A DNA stretch of 64,000 nt from Ruegeria haliotis (GTDB lineage Bacteria > Pseudomonadota > Alphaproteobacteria > Rhodobacterales > Rhodobacteraceae), in NCBI RefSeq assembly GCF_013377785.1, contig NZ_JABXWT010000007.1, forward strand, positions 62,001 through 126,000, written 5' to 3'. Below, in pieces: positions 41,454 to 52,294 of this stretch. The translations under genes and the position numbers were made by a program. The first letter of the stretch is position 1. Every line of letters begins with the position of its first letter. Under the pieces are notes generated by a model that ran no database searches, was not told where the DNA came from, and was given only the letters and a program-made list of their open reading frames with translations.

Positions 41454-43072
41454 TGGCAATTACCTCAGCCAACCAGCTGGAGCTGTTGCAAACCGCCGAG
41501 GCCGTGGCCCGCGAAAAGATGATCGACCCCGGTCTGGTTGTCGAAGCGATGGAAGAATCGCTCGCTCGCGCTGCCAAGAGCCGTTATGGGGCCGAGATGG
41601 ACATTCGGGTGTCGATCGACCGTAAAACCGGCAAAGCGACCTTCACTCGTGTCCGCACTGTGGTTACCGACGAAGAGCTGGAAAACTATCAGGCCGAGAT
41701 GACTGTCGAACAGGCGCGCCAGTACATGGAAGCGCCCGAAGTCGGCAACGTCTACGTCGAAGAGGTTCCCCCTGTCGAAATGGGTCGCATCGCTGCGCAA
41801 TCAGCGAAACAGGTGATTCTGCAAAAGGTCCGTGAGGCCGAGCGTGATCGTCAGTACGAAGACTTCAAGGATCGTGCAGGTACTATCATCAACGGCGCCG
41901 TCAAACGCGAAGAGTTTGGCAACGTCATCATCGATCTGGGTGGGGCCGAGGCCGTTCTGCGTCGCAACGACAAGATCGGACGCGAAAGCTATCGCCCGAA
42001 CGACCGCGTGCGCGCGTATATCAAGGAAGTGCGCCGCGAAGTGCGTGGCCACCAGATCTTCCTGTCGCGCACCGCGCCTGAATTCATGGCCGAGCTGTTC
42101 AAGATGGAAGTGCCGGAAATCTATGACGGCATCATCGAGGTCAAGGCCGTGGCCCGTGACCCCGGTTCGCGTGCCAAGATCGCCGTTATTTCTTATGACG
42201 GTTCCATCGACCCCGTTGGGGCGTGCGTTGGTATGCGCGGCAGTCGTGTGCAGGCCGTTGTGAACGAGCTGCAGGGTGAGAAAATCGACATCATTCCGTG
42301 GAACGAAGATCAACCGACCTTTTTGGTGAATGCGCTGCAGCCTGCAGAGGTTTCCAAGGTGGTTCTGGACGAAGAAGCCGGCAAGATCGAGGTTGTCGTT
42401 CCCGAGGAGCAGTTGAGCCTTGCCATCGGTCGTCGTGGTCAGAACGTGCGTCTGGCCAGCCAGCTGACCAATCTGGACATCGACATCATGACCGAGATTG
42501 AAGAATCGGCCCGTCGTCAGAAGGAATTTGAAGCCCGCACCGGTCTGTTTATGGACAGCCTGGATCTGGACGAATTCTTCGCCCAGCTGCTGGTGTCCGA
42601 AGGCTTCACCAACCTCGAAGAGGTTGCCTATGTCGAGCTCGACGAACTGCTGGTGATTGACGGTGTTGACGAAGGCACCGCGCAGGAACTGCAGACCCGT
42701 GCACGTGAACACCTGGAGGCACAGGCCAAGGCGGCTTTGGATGCTGCGCGCGCTCTGGGCGTCGAGGACAGCCTTATTGAATTCGAAGGTCTGACACCCC
42801 AGATGGTAGAGGCATTGGCCAAGGACGACGTCAAAACGTTGGAAGACTTCGCCACCTGCGCTGACTGGGAACTGGCCGGTGGCTGGACAACGGTCGATGG
42901 TGAACGCATCAAGGATGACGGTGTTCTGGAGCCTCTCGGTGTCACGCTGGAAGAGGCGCAAGATTTGGTCATGACCGCACGTATCATGTTGGGCTGGGTC
43001 GATCCGGCCGAGCTTGAGCAGGCCGACGAAGAGATTGACGACGAAACAACTGAAGAGGAGGCCGAGGCCTGA
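41453..43072 (+). CDS. nusA: Transcription termination/antitermination factor NusA
   Basis: Binds RNA polymerase and modulates pausing and termination. The 539-residue protein has the N-terminal domain (1-130), S1 domain (about 135-200), two KH domains (about 230-350; VGMRGSRVQAVVNELQGEKIDIIPW and IGRRGQNVRLASQL), two acidic C-terminal repeats and a very acidic tail (EQADEEIDDETTEEEAEA). Confidence 0.97.
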   Translation: MAITSANQLELLQTAEAVAREKMIDPGLVVEAMEESLARAAKSRYGAEMDIRVSIDRKTGKATFTRVRTVVTDEELENYQAEMTVEQARQYMEAPEVGNVYVEEVPPVEMGRIAAQSAKQVILQKVREAERDRQYEDFKDRAGTIINGAVKREEFGNVIIDLGGAEAVLRRNDKIGRESYRPNDRVRAYIKEVRREVRGHQIFLSRTAPEFMAELFKMEVPEIYDGIIEVKAVARDPGSRAKIAVISYDGSIDPVGACVGMRGSRVQAVVNELQGEKIDIIPWNEDQPTFLVNALQPAEVSKVVLDEEAGKIEVVVPEEQLSLAIGRRGQNVRLASQLTNLDIDIMTEIEESARRQKEFEARTGLFMDSLDLDEFFAQLLVSEGFTNLEEVAYVELDELLVIDGVDEGTAQELQTRAREHLEAQAKAALDAARALGVEDSLIEFEGLTPQMVEALAKDDVKTLEDFATCADWELAGGWTTVDGERIKDDGVLEPLGVTLEEAQDLVMTARIMLGWVDPAELEQADEEIDDETTEEEAEA

Positions 43073-43094
43073 TCTCGGGCTTCGGGTGGCGCAA

Positions 43095-43718
43095 ATGGGT
43101 CGCGGTGGCGTCCATAAGGATCGGTCAGATGGACCAGAGCGAAAGTGCATCGCTACGGGCGAGGTTCAGCCAAAGTACGGGCTGATCCGCTTTGTGACGG
43201 GGCCGGACGGTCAGGTCTATCCGGATGTCGCGGCAAAATTGCCGGGGCGTGGTGTCTATGTTGCGGCGGACAAGTCTGCGCTGGACAAGGCCGTGGGCAA
43301 AAAGCTGTTCGCGCGCGGGTTCAAGGCGCAGGTGACTGTGCCTCAGGATTTGGCTGGTGAGGTCGAGCGACAGGTGTTGCGTCGTGTGATCGAGTTGTTG
43401 AGTCTGGCGCGCAAATCCGGTGATGCGGTTGCGGGCTATGAAAAGGTCAAGACGTGGCTGGACCGGGAAGACGCACAGGTGCTGATTCAGGCTGCTGATG
43501 GGTCGGGGCGCGGCAAGTCCAAGCTGAGCACGCCGCACTTCGGCAAATACATCGGTTGGCTGACCGCGGACGAGTTAGGACAGGCATTTGGGCGCCAAAC
43601 CGTGATTCATGCGGCGCTGGCCTCTGGTGGACTCGCCAAACGTGTTGTAGAGGAAGCGCAGCGCCTGCGTGGCTTGCGCGAAACGGATGACGGCGGCAAG
43701 GGCCGCACGGAAGGGTAA
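43095..43718 (+). CDS. YlxR-type RNA-binding protein fused to an L7Ae-like domain
   Basis: A 207-residue protein starting at ATG 43095 ([27 protein letters not shown]). The N-terminal part (about 14-90) is the YlxR/DUF448 RNA-binding domain; the C-terminal part (about 95-185; [22 protein letters not shown]) resembles L7Ae/YlxQ. This fusion is common in alphaproteobacteria between nusA and infB. Confidence 0.92.
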   Translation: MGRGGVHKDRSDGPERKCIATGEVQPKYGLIRFVTGPDGQVYPDVAAKLPGRGVYVAADKSALDKAVGKKLFARGFKAQVTVPQDLAGEVERQVLRRVIELLSLARKSGDAVAGYEKVKTWLDREDAQVLIQAADGSGRGKSKLSTPHFGKYIGWLTADELGQAFGRQTVIHAALASGGLAKRVVEEAQRLRGLRETDDGGKGRTEG

Positions 43719-43726
43719 GAAGCTTT

Positions 43727-46210
43727 ATGAGCGATAGTGACGGCAAAAAGACATTGGGTCTTCGTGGTGGGGCACGCCCCGGGAATGTGAAACAAAGTTT
43801 CAGCCACGGACGGACCAAGAATGTCGTGGTGGAAACCAAACGCAAGCGCGTGGTGGTCCCCAAGCCGGGCGCGGGCAAACCGGGTGGTGGTGCAACGCCG
43901 TCGGGTGATCCGTCGCGTCGCCCCGCAGGTATTTCCGATGCCGAGATGAGCCGCCGCCTGAAGGCGTTGCAGGCCGCCAAGGCACGCGAGGCCGACGAGG
44001 CCGCAGCCCGTGAGGCACATGAAAAGGCGCGCGAAGAAGAGCGCGCCCGCCGCCGTGCCGAGCAAGAGGCCAAGGAACGCGAACAACGCGAAGCCGAAGA
44101 GCGCGCGCGCGCCAAGGCCGAAGAGGAAGAGCGTAAGCGCAAAGAGGCTGAAATTGCAGCTCAACGTGCTGCTGCTCCTGCGGCACCGACAGAACCCAAG
44201 GCGGCAGCGCCGCGCAGCCCGGCCAACAAACCGGCCCCCGCTGCCACACCGCGCAAGAACGATCGCGAGCGTGAACAGCGTGGCAATCGTGGCAAGGGCC
44301 GTGACGACAACCGCCGTTCGGGTAAGCTGACATTGGGTCAGGCCACTGGTGGTGAAGGTAGTCGTCATCGCTCGATGGCCGCGATGAAGCGCAAGCAGGA
44401 ACGTGCGCGTCAAAAGGCGATGGGCGGGACGGTCGAGCGTGAAAAGGTTATCCGCGACGTACAGCTGCCCGAGGCCATCGTGGTGTCCGAGCTGGCCAAC
44501 CGTATGGCTGAACGTGTGGCTGATGTCGTCAAATCGCTGATGAACATGGGCATGATGGTCACGCAGAACCAGACCATAGATGCTGATACTGCCGAGCTGA
44601 TCATCGAAGAATTTGGCCACAAGGTCACCCGCGTCTCTGATTCGGATGTCGAGGATGTCATCAAAGAAGCCGAAGACGACGACAAAGATCTGCAGTCGCG
44701 CCCGCCGGTCATCACCATCATGGGTCACGTTGATCACGGTAAGACCTCTCTGCTGGATGCGATTCGCGATGCACGGGTTGTTGCTGGCGAGGCGGGTGGT
44801 ATCACTCAGCATATCGGTGCTTATCAGGTGCAGACCGACGATGGTGTAACATTGTCCTTCCTGGATACGCCGGGTCACGCGGCCTTTACCTCGATGCGCT
44901 CACGTGGAGCTCAGGTGACGGATATCGTGGTTCTGGTGGTGGCTGCCGACGATGCGGTCATGCCGCAGACGATCGAAGCGATCAACCACGCCAAGGCCGC
45001 TGGTGTTCCGATGATCGTGGCGATCAACAAGATCGACAAGCCAGATGCGAATCCGGACAAGGTGCGCACCGATCTGCTGCAGCACGAAGTGATCGTCGAG
45101 AAAATGTCCGGTGAAGTTCAGGACGTTGAGGTTTCGGCCATTACCGGTCAAGGTCTGGGTGAACTGCTTGAAGCCATCGCGCTGCAATCCGAGCTTTTGG
45201 AACTTAAAGCCAACCCGAATCGCGCCGCACAGGGTGCTGTGATCGAGGCGCAGCTGGATGTGGGCCGTGGTCCCGTCGCTACCGTTCTGATTCAGAACGG
45301 CACGTTGCGCCAGGGCGACATCTTTGTTGTGGGTGAGCAGTACGGTAAGGTCCGTGCGTTGATCAACGACAAGGGTGAGCGCGTGAAAGAAGCCGGACCG
45401 TCGGTTCCGGTCGAAGTTCTAGGTCTGAACGGGACGCCCGAAGCGGGCGACGTTCTGAACGTGACCGAGACCGAAGCGCAGGCGCGTGAAATCGCTGAGT
45501 ACCGCGAGCAGGCCGCCAAGGACAAACGTGCCGCTGCCGGTGCCGCGACAACTCTTGAACAGCTGATGCAGAAGGCCAAGGATGACGAAAGCGTCACCGA
45601 GCTGCCTATTCTGATGAAAGCAGACGTTCAGGGCTCGGCCGAAGCTATCGTTCAGGCGATGGAAAAAATCGGCAACGACGAGGTGCGCGTGCGCGTGCTG
45701 CACTCGGGCGTTGGTGCGATCACGGAAACCGATATCGGCCTGGCCGAAGCATCGGGTGCCCCGGTCTTTGGTTTCAACGTGCGCGCCAATACCTCGGCGC
45801 GGAACACGGCGAACCAAAAGGGTGTGGAAATCCGCTACTACTCGGTGATCTACGATCTGGTGGATGACGTGAAAGCCGCTGCATCGGGTCTGCTGAGTGC
45901 CGAGATCCGCGAAAAGTTCATCGGTTACGCCGAGATCCGCGAAGTCTTCAAGGTTACTGGTGTCGGCAAGGTTGCAGGCTGTCTGGTCACCGAAGGTGTC
46001 GCCCGCCGGTCCGCTGGTGTGCGCCTGCTGCGCGACAACGTGGTGATCCACGAAGGCACGCTGAAAACCCTGAAGCGCTTCAAGGACGAAGTGTCCGAGG
46101 TTCAGTCGGGTCAGGAATGCGGTATGGCGTTTGAGAACTACGACGATATCCGTCCGAAGGATGTGATCGAGATCTTCGAACGCGAAGAAGTCACGCGTAC
46201 GCTGGACTGA
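43727..46210 (+). CDS. infB: Translation initiation factor IF-2
   Basis: GTPase that brings initiator tRNA to the ribosome. The 827-residue protein has a long, low-complexity charged N-terminal region (about 75-240, Ala/Glu/Arg repeats), then the G domain ([26 protein letters not shown]) near residues 330-500 and the C-terminal domains. It ends the rimP operon at a strong terminator. Confidence 0.98.
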   Translation: MSDSDGKKTLGLRGGARPGNVKQSFSHGRTKNVVVETKRKRVVVPKPGAGKPGGGATPSGDPSRRPAGISDAEMSRRLKALQAAKAREADEAAAREAHEKAREEERARRRAEQEAKEREQREAEERARAKAEEEERKRKEAEIAAQRAAAPAAPTEPKAAAPRSPANKPAPAATPRKNDREREQRGNRGKGRDDNRRSGKLTLGQATGGEGSRHRSMAAMKRKQERARQKAMGGTVEREKVIRDVQLPEAIVVSELANRMAERVADVVKSLMNMGMMVTQNQTIDADTAELIIEEFGHKVTRVSDSDVEDVIKEAEDDDKDLQSRPPVITIMGHVDHGKTSLLDAIRDARVVAGEAGGITQHIGAYQVQTDDGVTLSFLDTPGHAAFTSMRSRGAQVTDIVVLVVAADDAVMPQTIEAINHAKAAGVPMIVAINKIDKPDANPDKVRTDLLQHEVIVEKMSGEVQDVEVSAITGQGLGELLEAIALQSELLELKANPNRAAQGAVIEAQLDVGRGPVATVLIQNGTLRQGDIFVVGEQYGKVRALINDKGERVKEAGPSVPVEVLGLNGTPEAGDVLNVTETEAQAREIAEYREQAAKDKRAAAGAATTLEQLMQKAKDDESVTELPILMKADVQGSAEAIVQAMEKIGNDEVRVRVLHSGVGAITETDIGLAEASGAPVFGFNVRANTSARNTANQKGVEIRYYSVIYDLVDDVKAAASGLLSAEIREKFIGYAEIREVFKVTGVGKVAGCLVTEGVARRSAGVRLLRDNVVIHEGTLKTLKRFKDEVSEVQSGQECGMAFENYDDIRPKDVIEIFEREEVTRTLD

Positions 46211-46231
46211 TCACACAAGACATAAAGACTG

Positions 46232-46262
46232 AAAACAGCGGCTCTTTGGGCCGCTGTTTTTT
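46232..46262. terminator. Bidirectional terminator after infB
   Basis: An 11-bp stem (AAAACAGCGGC and its complement) with a 7-base loop and T-runs on both strands, between infB and the convergent hydrolase gene. Confidence 0.92.
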
Positions 46263-46275
46263 GTTTGGATCGGGT

Positions 46276-47106
46276 TTAGCCAGACCCGTCAGGTAAAAAA
46301 GTTCCGGGGTGCAGGATGATGTCAAAGTGGTGCATCCCTTTTTGCAAATCAAAGCTGACTGAATGCCCTGCTTTTCGTAGCAATTCGGCATAGTGCCGGC
46401 TTTGGCGAATAAACTCGGCCGTATCCCGTTCGGCCACTGTCACGCGGTACCGCGGGCCGGGGGCAGGCAGGTGTAGACCCGGTGAAAGATCGTGAATCTC
46501 GACCGGACTCAATTGCAGCGGGTCATTCGCCGATGTCAGACTGATGGGCTCCAGATCGAATATACCGCTGATCAGGATCACTTCGCGTATCCGCAACCCG
46601 GCGTGTGCGAAGATGTCGGCTGATGTCGCCATGATCATCGCCGCCAGATGTGCGCCAGCGCTATGCCCTGAAAGGGTGATTCGTGAGGTGTCGAATCCCA
46701 GCGTGCTTGCATGCGACGCCAGCCAAAGCAGGGCCTGACGGCATTCCACCATCATCTGATCCAGCCGCGCCGCCGGTGCGAGCGTGTAGTTCAGGGTGGC
46801 GAACGCCTGTCCGCTTTCGGTGACGGCCAGGGCCATCATTGCCGATTCGCGCTGGCTGAGCGCCTGCCAGTAACCCCCGTGAATGAACAGATGCAGCGGC
46901 GCATTTGTATCGCCAGAGGGAAAGAAATCCAGCACCTGCGTGGGGCTGTCGCCATAGGCCAAGTTCTCATGAACCGGCTGGCCCGCGCGCGCCTGCGCGC
47001 TGAGCGCCGCATAGCTGGCGAGATAGGGCGACAGATCATCGCCGATCATGGAACTGGGTGAATACTCCTGCTCCAGCTCTTGTTGTGAAAATCCCCGGTA
47101 CAGCAT
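46276..47106 (-). CDS. Arylformamidase-like alpha/beta hydrolase
   Basis: Probably hydrolyses N-formylkynurenine to kynurenine. The 276-residue protein has the HGGYW oxyanion motif (76-80), nucleophile Ser149 (LSGHSAGAHL), and a C-terminal HHFD segment with the likely catalytic His. The fold resembles eukaryotic-type kynurenine formamidase and not the bacterial metal-dependent KynB. It begins 3 bp after the tryptophan dioxygenase stop, so both act in the same step pair. Confidence 0.88.
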   Translation of the reverse strand: MLYRGFSQQELEQEYSPSSMIGDDLSPYLASYAALSAQARAGQPVHENLAYGDSPTQVLDFFPSGDTNAPLHLFIHGGYWQALSQRESAMMALAVTESGQAFATLNYTLAPAARLDQMMVECRQALLWLASHASTLGFDTSRITLSGHSAGAHLAAMIMATSADIFAHAGLRIREVILISGIFDLEPISLTSANDPLQLSPVEIHDLSPGLHLPAPGPRYRVTVAERDTAEFIRQSRHYAELLRKAGHSVSFDLQKGMHHFDIILHPGTFLPDGSG

Positions 47107-47109
47107 TTC

Positions 47110-47997
47110 TTAGGCCTGCCCGCTATACATCAGTTCCGTGCGCACATCGTACAGGTCGTGGAAGAACCGCAGTTCCAGCGCCTTGCGTAAGAATGCAACG
47201 CCACTGGAGCCACCCGTGCCGGGTTGCATACCAATGACCCGCTCGACCGCCGTGGCATGATCAAAGCGCCAGCGTTGAAACAAGCTTTCGACATCCATCA
47301 GCTTTTCAGCCAGTGCATAGAGATCCCAATGCGCTTCCGTGTCGCGGAACACCTGAACCCATATCTTCACAACACGCGGGTCGCCGGAATAGGGTTGGGT
47401 ATAGTCACGATCGATCAGGTCTTTCGGAACATCGAACCCCTGACGCGCCAGCATGTGCAACACCTCGTCATAAAGCGAGGGCTTATTCAGTGCGGCGTTG
47501 AGCATTTCCATGACTTCGGGATCATGTTCGTGCACCTTCAGGGTGGATGCATCCTTGTTGCCGAGAATGAACTCGATTTGTCGGTAGCCGTAGCTTTGAA
47601 ATCCCGAGGAACTGCCCAGAGCCTGCCGAAACGTCATGTAATCGGCCGGTGTCATGGTCAGCAACGTTTCCCAGGCGGCGATCAATTGCCGTTGGATTGC
47701 CTTGATCCGGTCGAGGTTTTTCATCGCCGGGCCAAATTCATCCTGTTGCAGGAACCGGCGTACCTCGACAAGTTGGTGATGCATCAGTTTCAACCACAGC
47801 TCGCTGACCTGATGGATGATGATGAACAGCATCTCATCCGGTTGCGCAGGGTCCTGAAAGGTCTTTTGCAAGTTCAGCAAAGTCTTGAGCTGTAGGAAAT
47901 CACCATAGCTTTGGCGATGAGTCTCGGCAAAATCAGTGACCAAGGTCTCTTCTACGCCCCGTTCTATCAGGCGTTTGTCCTTGTCGTATTCACTCAT
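47110..47997 (-). CDS. kynA: Tryptophan 2,3-dioxygenase
   Basis: Haem enzyme opening the indole ring of tryptophan to N-formylkynurenine. ATG at 47997 (MSEYDKDKRLIERGVEETLVTDF) with GGGGAGG upstream is preferred over 48024. The 295-residue protein has family segments (SYGDFLQLKTLLNLQKTF, DEMLFIIIHQVSELWLKLMHHQL, SGFQSYGYRQIEFILGNKD). The second enzyme of the pathway is the adjacent arylformamidase; kynureninase is not in the window. Confidence 0.95.
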   Translation of the reverse strand: MSEYDKDKRLIERGVEETLVTDFAETHRQSYGDFLQLKTLLNLQKTFQDPAQPDEMLFIIIHQVSELWLKLMHHQLVEVRRFLQQDEFGPAMKNLDRIKAIQRQLIAAWETLLTMTPADYMTFRQALGSSSGFQSYGYRQIEFILGNKDASTLKVHEHDPEVMEMLNAALNKPSLYDEVLHMLARQGFDVPKDLIDRDYTQPYSGDPRVVKIWVQVFRDTEAHWDLYALAEKLMDVESLFQRWRFDHATAVERVIGMQPGTGGSSGVAFLRKALELRFFHDLYDVRTELMYSGQA

Positions 47998-48061
47998 CCC
48001 ATGCCTCCCCTGCGCAGGTTTCACACTTGTTTAGAGGCAGATTTTGCAACTATCCAGCAGG

Positions 48062-49105
48062 TTAGGTCCAGTCCAGTACAACCTTGCCGGAAAGCCCGGA
48101 TTTCATCGCGGAGAAGCCTTGGGCGAAATCATCCACGGCATAGCGGTGCGTGATCACGCGGGACACGTCCAATCCGTTCTGCAACATGGCAATCATCTTA
48201 TACCACGTCTCAAACATTTCACGGCCATACACGCCTTTGATGGTGATCGCCTTGAAAACGATACGGCTCCAATCCACCGGAGATTTGCCCGGGGGAATCC
48301 CCAGCAAGGCGATCTTGCCGCCCATCACCAACGCTTCGACCATCTGGTCCAGAGCGGCTTGTGATCCGGACATTTCCAGGCCGACGTCAAACCCTTGCGT
48401 CATGCCGAGTTCGGTGATGACATCCTGCAGATCCTCGGATGTGACATCCACTGCGCGCAATGTGGGTACAACGTGCTGCGCCAGTTTCAGCCGTTCGGGG
48501 TTGATATCGGTGATCACCACATGCCGCGCCCCGGCATGGCGGGCCACTGCAGCGGCCATTATTCCAATAGGGCCTGCGCCGGTGATCAGCACGTCCTCGC
48601 CCAGCAGATCAAAGCTGAGCGCGGTATGAACCGCATTGCCCAAAGGATCGAGGATCGCTCCGATATCGTCGGGGATATCTTCTGGCAGGGGCACCACGTT
48701 GAAGGCGGGCAGTTTCAGATACTGGGCAAACGCGCCCTGTTCGTTGACACCGATGCCGCGCGTGCCGGGGTCCAGATGGAACTTGCCCGCGCGGCTTTGG
48801 CGACTGTCGGTGGTGATCAGATGCCCCTCGCCCGAGCAGCGCTGCCCGATTTCGAGGCCCGTAACATTGCGGCCGACCTCGACAATCTCACCCGCGAATT
48901 CGTGACCGGTGATCATTGGCACAGGAACTGTCGCTGCCGCCCACTCATCCCAGTTCCAGATATGGATGTCGGTGCCGCAGATGCCGGTTCTGTTGATGCG
49001 GATCAGCACCTCATCCGGGCTGATTTCGGGCACCGGTGCCTGAACCATCCAAAGCCCTTCTTCAGGCTTTGATTTCTCCAGCGCCTTCATCGTGTTCGCG
49101 CGCAT
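48062..49105 (-). CDS. tdh: L-threonine 3-dehydrogenase, structural zinc site lost
   Basis: Oxidises threonine to 2-amino-3-ketobutyrate, the substrate of Kbl. The 347-residue protein has catalytic zinc ligands Cys43 and His68-Glu69 (TGICGTD, TGHEF) and the NAD-binding [10 protein letters not shown]. The four Cys that bind structural zinc in E. coli Tdh are replaced by Thr, Ser, Ser and Asp ([21 protein letters not shown]). The ATG overlaps the kbl stop; Met6 (49090) is an alternative start. Confidence 0.93.
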   Translation of the reverse strand: MRANTMKALEKSKPEEGLWMVQAPVPEISPDEVLIRINRTGICGTDIHIWNWDEWAAATVPVPMITGHEFAGEIVEVGRNVTGLEIGQRCSGEGHLITTDSRQSRAGKFHLDPGTRGIGVNEQGAFAQYLKLPAFNVVPLPEDIPDDIGAILDPLGNAVHTALSFDLLGEDVLITGAGPIGIMAAAVARHAGARHVVITDINPERLKLAQHVVPTLRAVDVTSEDLQDVITELGMTQGFDVGLEMSGSQAALDQMVEALVMGGKIALLGIPPGKSPVDWSRIVFKAITIKGVYGREMFETWYKMIAMLQNGLDVSRVITHRYAVDDFAQGFSAMKSGLSGKVVLDWT

Positions 49106-50289
49106 CAGATCACCCCCAGTTCTTTGCCAACCTTGCCAAAGGCAGCCAGCGCCCGATCCAGTTCATCCCGTGTCAGGGCCGCATTCATCTGGGTTCTGAT
49201 CCGCGCCTGCCCACGGGGAACCACGGGGAAGAAAAAGCCCGAGACATAGACTCCTTCATCGAACAGTTTGGTTGCCATTTCCTGCGCCAGTGTTGCCTCG
49301 CCCAGCATGACAGGGATGATCGGATGTTCGCCGGGTAGCAGGTCGAACCCCAACTCCTCCAACCCCGTACGCCAGTATTTGGCGTTACCGAATAGCTGCG
49401 CGCGCAACATGTCACCTTCTTCGACAAGCCGAATCGCCTCGAGACCTGCGGCGACGATGGAGGGCGGCAGCGAATTCGAGAACAGATAGGGCCGCGCCCG
49501 CTGCCGCAGCAGGTCGATCACTGGCTGCGGCCCGGCGATATAACCGCCGATTGCCCCCCCAAGTGCCTTGCCCAAGGTTCCCGTCAGAATTTCCACATCG
49601 ACGCCGAAATGATCCGGCGTACCCGCCCCGTGCGGCCCCATAAAGCCGGTGGCGTGGCAGTCGTCCACCATGACAATGGCGTCGTACTTGTCAGCCAGTT
49701 CCCGGATCTTCGGCAGGTTGGCCAGATAACCATCCATCGAGAACACGCCATCAGTTGCGATCATGATATGTCGCGCGCCGTCTTCGCGCGCCTGTTTCAG
49801 CCACGCTTCAAGATCGTTCATATCGTTGTTCAGATAGCGATAGCGCTTGGCCTTGCACAGCCGCACACCGTCGATGATCGAGGCATGGTTCAGACTATCC
49901 GAGATGATGGCGTCTTCAGGCCCTAACAATGGCTCAAACAGTCCACCATTGGCGTCGAAGCAGGCGGCGAACAGGATCGAATCGTCCTTGTTCAGAAACT
50001 TGGCCAGCTTCTGTTCTAGCTCGCGGTGAATATCTTGCGTGCCGCAGATGAACCGGACCGAGGCCATGCCGAACCCTTTGGGCTCCATCGCATCTTTTGC
50101 GGCGTCAATCAGGGCAGGATGATCCGCAAGGCCCAGATAGTTGTTGGCGCACAGATTGATGACCTGTTTACCACCCACAGTAATCTCACCGCCCTGAGGC
50201 GAGGTGATCATTCGTTCACGTTTGTACAGGCCTTCTGCTTCGATCTGCGTCAGGGTGTCCGTGATGTGGGACAGGAATGCATCTGCCAT
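49105..50289 (-). CDS. kbl: Glycine C-acetyltransferase (2-amino-3-ketobutyrate CoA ligase)
   Basis: PLP enzyme that cleaves 2-amino-3-ketobutyrate with CoA to glycine and acetyl-CoA. The 394-residue protein has the PLP lysine at about 241 ([15 protein letters not shown]), the [11 protein letters not shown] motif and [10 protein letters not shown]. It is upstream of tdh in the same operon and follows a 109-bp gap with inverted repeats. Confidence 0.96.
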   Translation of the reverse strand: MADAFLSHITDTLTQIEAEGLYKRERMITSPQGGEITVGGKQVINLCANNYLGLADHPALIDAAKDAMEPKGFGMASVRFICGTQDIHRELEQKLAKFLNKDDSILFAACFDANGGLFEPLLGPEDAIISDSLNHASIIDGVRLCKAKRYRYLNNDMNDLEAWLKQAREDGARHIMIATDGVFSMDGYLANLPKIRELADKYDAIVMVDDCHATGFMGPHGAGTPDHFGVDVEILTGTLGKALGGAIGGYIAGPQPVIDLLRQRARPYLFSNSLPPSIVAAGLEAIRLVEEGDMLRAQLFGNAKYWRTGLEELGFDLLPGEHPIIPVMLGEATLAQEMATKLFDEGVYVSGFFFPVVPRGQARIRTQMNAALTRDELDRALAAFGKVGKELGVI

Positions 50290-50333
50290 GGCGATCTCCT
50301 TGCTCTGAGTCGCACATCTAACATAACGGACAA

Positions 50334-50353
50334 AATTCCCAAATAGGGGAATT
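50334..50353. promoter_or_regulatory. Inverted repeat upstream of kbl-tdh
   Basis: Perfect 7-bp arms AATTCCC and GGGAATT with a 6-bp spacer, 45 bp upstream of the kbl start, in the gap after the cupin regulator gene. Candidate operator for that regulator. Further TTTCC/GGAAA pairs follow at 50364-50390. Confidence 0.45.
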
Positions 50354-50398
50354 ACAGTATGAAGGAAAAATTTCCGTGAAGGCGGAAATTCGCCAGAA

Positions 50399-50962
50399 TC
50401 AGGCGTTCTTGACGATCAGAAACACTCGGGCCGGGCCGTTGGCGGAAATGGAATGCGCGATATCTGCGGCATATCGGGCAGTGTCACCTTGGTTTAGTTC
50501 GGAAACTGCCGACCCTGAGGTGATGCGTACCGAACCCTCTAAAACGGTCAGCTGTTCACGCGCGCCGCGTGCATGAGGCTGGCTGTTCAGGGCTCCATCC
50601 TTGTCGAACTGGATATCGTAGACTTCATGTCCCCCGGCCTCTTCCGGGGGGGAGAGGATGCGAATTCGGCAGTTCTGACCCATGTTGTCGATGCTGGGAA
50701 CCTCAGCCTGGCGCAGCACTTCGATCTGGTCCGTGTTGTTGGCCTCTTCCAACAGCCCGGCGAAATCCACTTGCAAGGCGCGGGTCAGGTTCCAGAGGGT
50801 CGAGATTGTCGGGCTGCTTTCGCCGCGCTCGATCTGGCTGACCATTGACCGCGACACGCCACTGAGGTTGGCCACAGCTTCAAGGGACAGGCCCTTGGCC
50901 CGGCGCGCCTCTTTCAGGCGGGCTGGCAGGCGTATCAGGATATCGTCTGGGTTTTCCGTCAT
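50399..50962 (-). CDS. XRE-type regulator with C-terminal cupin domain
   Basis: A 187-residue regulator with a helix-turn-helix (about 12-66; [48 protein letters not shown]) and a cupin domain (about 110-185; [31 protein letters not shown]). Such proteins bind small molecules, often amino acids or amines. It lies just upstream of kbl-tdh on the same strand and is divergent from the thiolase gene, so it probably controls one or both. Confidence 0.92.
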   Translation of the reverse strand: MTENPDDILIRLPARLKEARRAKGLSLEAVANLSGVSRSMVSQIERGESSPTISTLWNLTRALQVDFAGLLEEANNTDQIEVLRQAEVPSIDNMGQNCRIRILSPPEEAGGHEVYDIQFDKDGALNSQPHARGAREQLTVLEGSVRITSGSAVSELNQGDTARYAADIAHSISANGPARVFLIVKNA

Positions 50963-51079
50963 GACGGAATCTCATGCACTTTGAGCATCTAATTGTCAAT
51001 TCCGGCTGTGACGGAACGTCCTGTGGGACAGACCAATGCTGCGGATGCATACTGCCGCCAAGCCCATGAGGAGAGAGAC

Positions 51080-52255
51080 ATGACAGATATCGTGATTTTG
51101 GACGGTGCCCGCACCGCCATTGGTACATTTGGCGGTGCCTTGGCATCGACTGCGCCAATTGATCTGGCAACTGTAGCGACCAAAGCCGCGCTCGAGCGGT
51201 CGGGGGTCGAGGGGGCTCAGATCGGGCATGTTGTATTCGGTCATGTGATCAACACCGAGCCGCGCGACATGTACCTGTCCCGTGTTGCCGCGATGCAGGC
51301 GGGTATTCCGAACGGTACGCCCGCGATGAACGTGAACCGGCTGTGCGGGTCTGGCGCTCAAGCGATTGTGTCTGCGGTTCAGTCCCTGATATTGGGTGAT
51401 GCCGACTTTGCGGTGGCAGGCGGTGCGGAAAGCATGTCGCGCAGCCCCTACATCGTGCCTCAGGCGCGATGGGGTGCGAAGATGGGGGATGTGACCTCGC
51501 TGGACATGATGCTGGGCGCGCTGAATTGTCCATTTGGTACGGGGCATATGGGCGTCACAGCCGAAAATGTCGCGGATGAACACCAGATTAGCCGCGAGCA
51601 GATGGATGACTTTGCCGTGACCAGCCAAAGCCGCGCGGCGGCTGCCATCGAGGCCGGTTATTTCGAAAGTCAGATCGCGCCGGTGCAGGTCAAAGTCAAA
51701 CGGGATATGGTCGACTTCAAGGTTGATGAGCACCCCAAGGCCACGACCGCCGAGGTGCTTGCCGGATTGCGGCCTGTGTTCAAGAAAGATGGGCGCGTGA
51801 CGGCCGGTAACGCCTCAGGGATCAACGACGGTGCGGCGGCGATGGTTCTGGCGACGGCGGTTGCGGCCGAGAAGGCCGGGTTGAAGCCAAAAGCGCGCAT
51901 CCTTGGATACGCCCATGCTGGCGTCCGCCCCGAGGTGATGGGGATTGGTCCGGTTCCGGCAGTGCGTAATCTGCTGGAGAAAACTGGCCTCTCGGTCGGG
52001 GATTTCGACGTCATCGAAAGCAATGAAGCATTTGCGGCGCAGGCTTTGGCGGTCAATCAGGAACTTGGGCTGGATGGTGCGCGTGTAAACCCGAATGGTG
52101 GCGCGATCGCTCTGGGGCACCCGGTTGGCGCCACCGGCGCGATCATCACTCTGAAAGCGCTGTATGAACTCGAACGCATTGGCGGGACCAAAGCGTTGAT
52201 TACCATGTGTATTGGTGGCGGTCAGGGGATTGCCATCGCGATCGAACGGCTCTGA
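51080..52255 (+). CDS. Acetyl-CoA acetyltransferase (thiolase)
   Basis: Condenses or cleaves acetoacetyl-CoA or longer 3-ketoacyl-CoA. ATG at 51080 has GAGGAGAGAGA upstream; the open frame to 50993 is not used. The 391-residue protein has nucleophile Cys89 (NRLCGSGAQA), His347 (GGAIALGHPVGATG) and Cys377 (MCIGGGQG). It could feed acetoacetyl-CoA to polyhydroxybutyrate; no phaB or phaC is nearby. Confidence 0.93.
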   Translation: MTDIVILDGARTAIGTFGGALASTAPIDLATVATKAALERSGVEGAQIGHVVFGHVINTEPRDMYLSRVAAMQAGIPNGTPAMNVNRLCGSGAQAIVSAVQSLILGDADFAVAGGAESMSRSPYIVPQARWGAKMGDVTSLDMMLGALNCPFGTGHMGVTAENVADEHQISREQMDDFAVTSQSRAAAAIEAGYFESQIAPVQVKVKRDMVDFKVDEHPKATTAEVLAGLRPVFKKDGRVTAGNASGINDGAAAMVLATAVAAEKAGLKPKARILGYAHAGVRPEVMGIGPVPAVRNLLEKTGLSVGDFDVIESNEAFAAQALAVNQELGLDGARVNPNGGAIALGHPVGATGAIITLKALYELERIGGTKALITMCIGGGQGIAIAIERL

Positions 52256-52267
52256 CCGGAACGGAAA

Positions 52268-52288
52268 GAGGGGGCAGTCTGCCCCCTC
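52268..52288. terminator. Hairpin between thiolase and ubiB
   Basis: A perfect 9-bp stem (GAGGGGGCA/TGCCCCCTC) with a 3-base loop in the 39-bp gap of two convergent genes. No T-run follows, so termination is likely but not certain. Confidence 0.6.
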
Positions 52289-52294
52289 GGCCTT

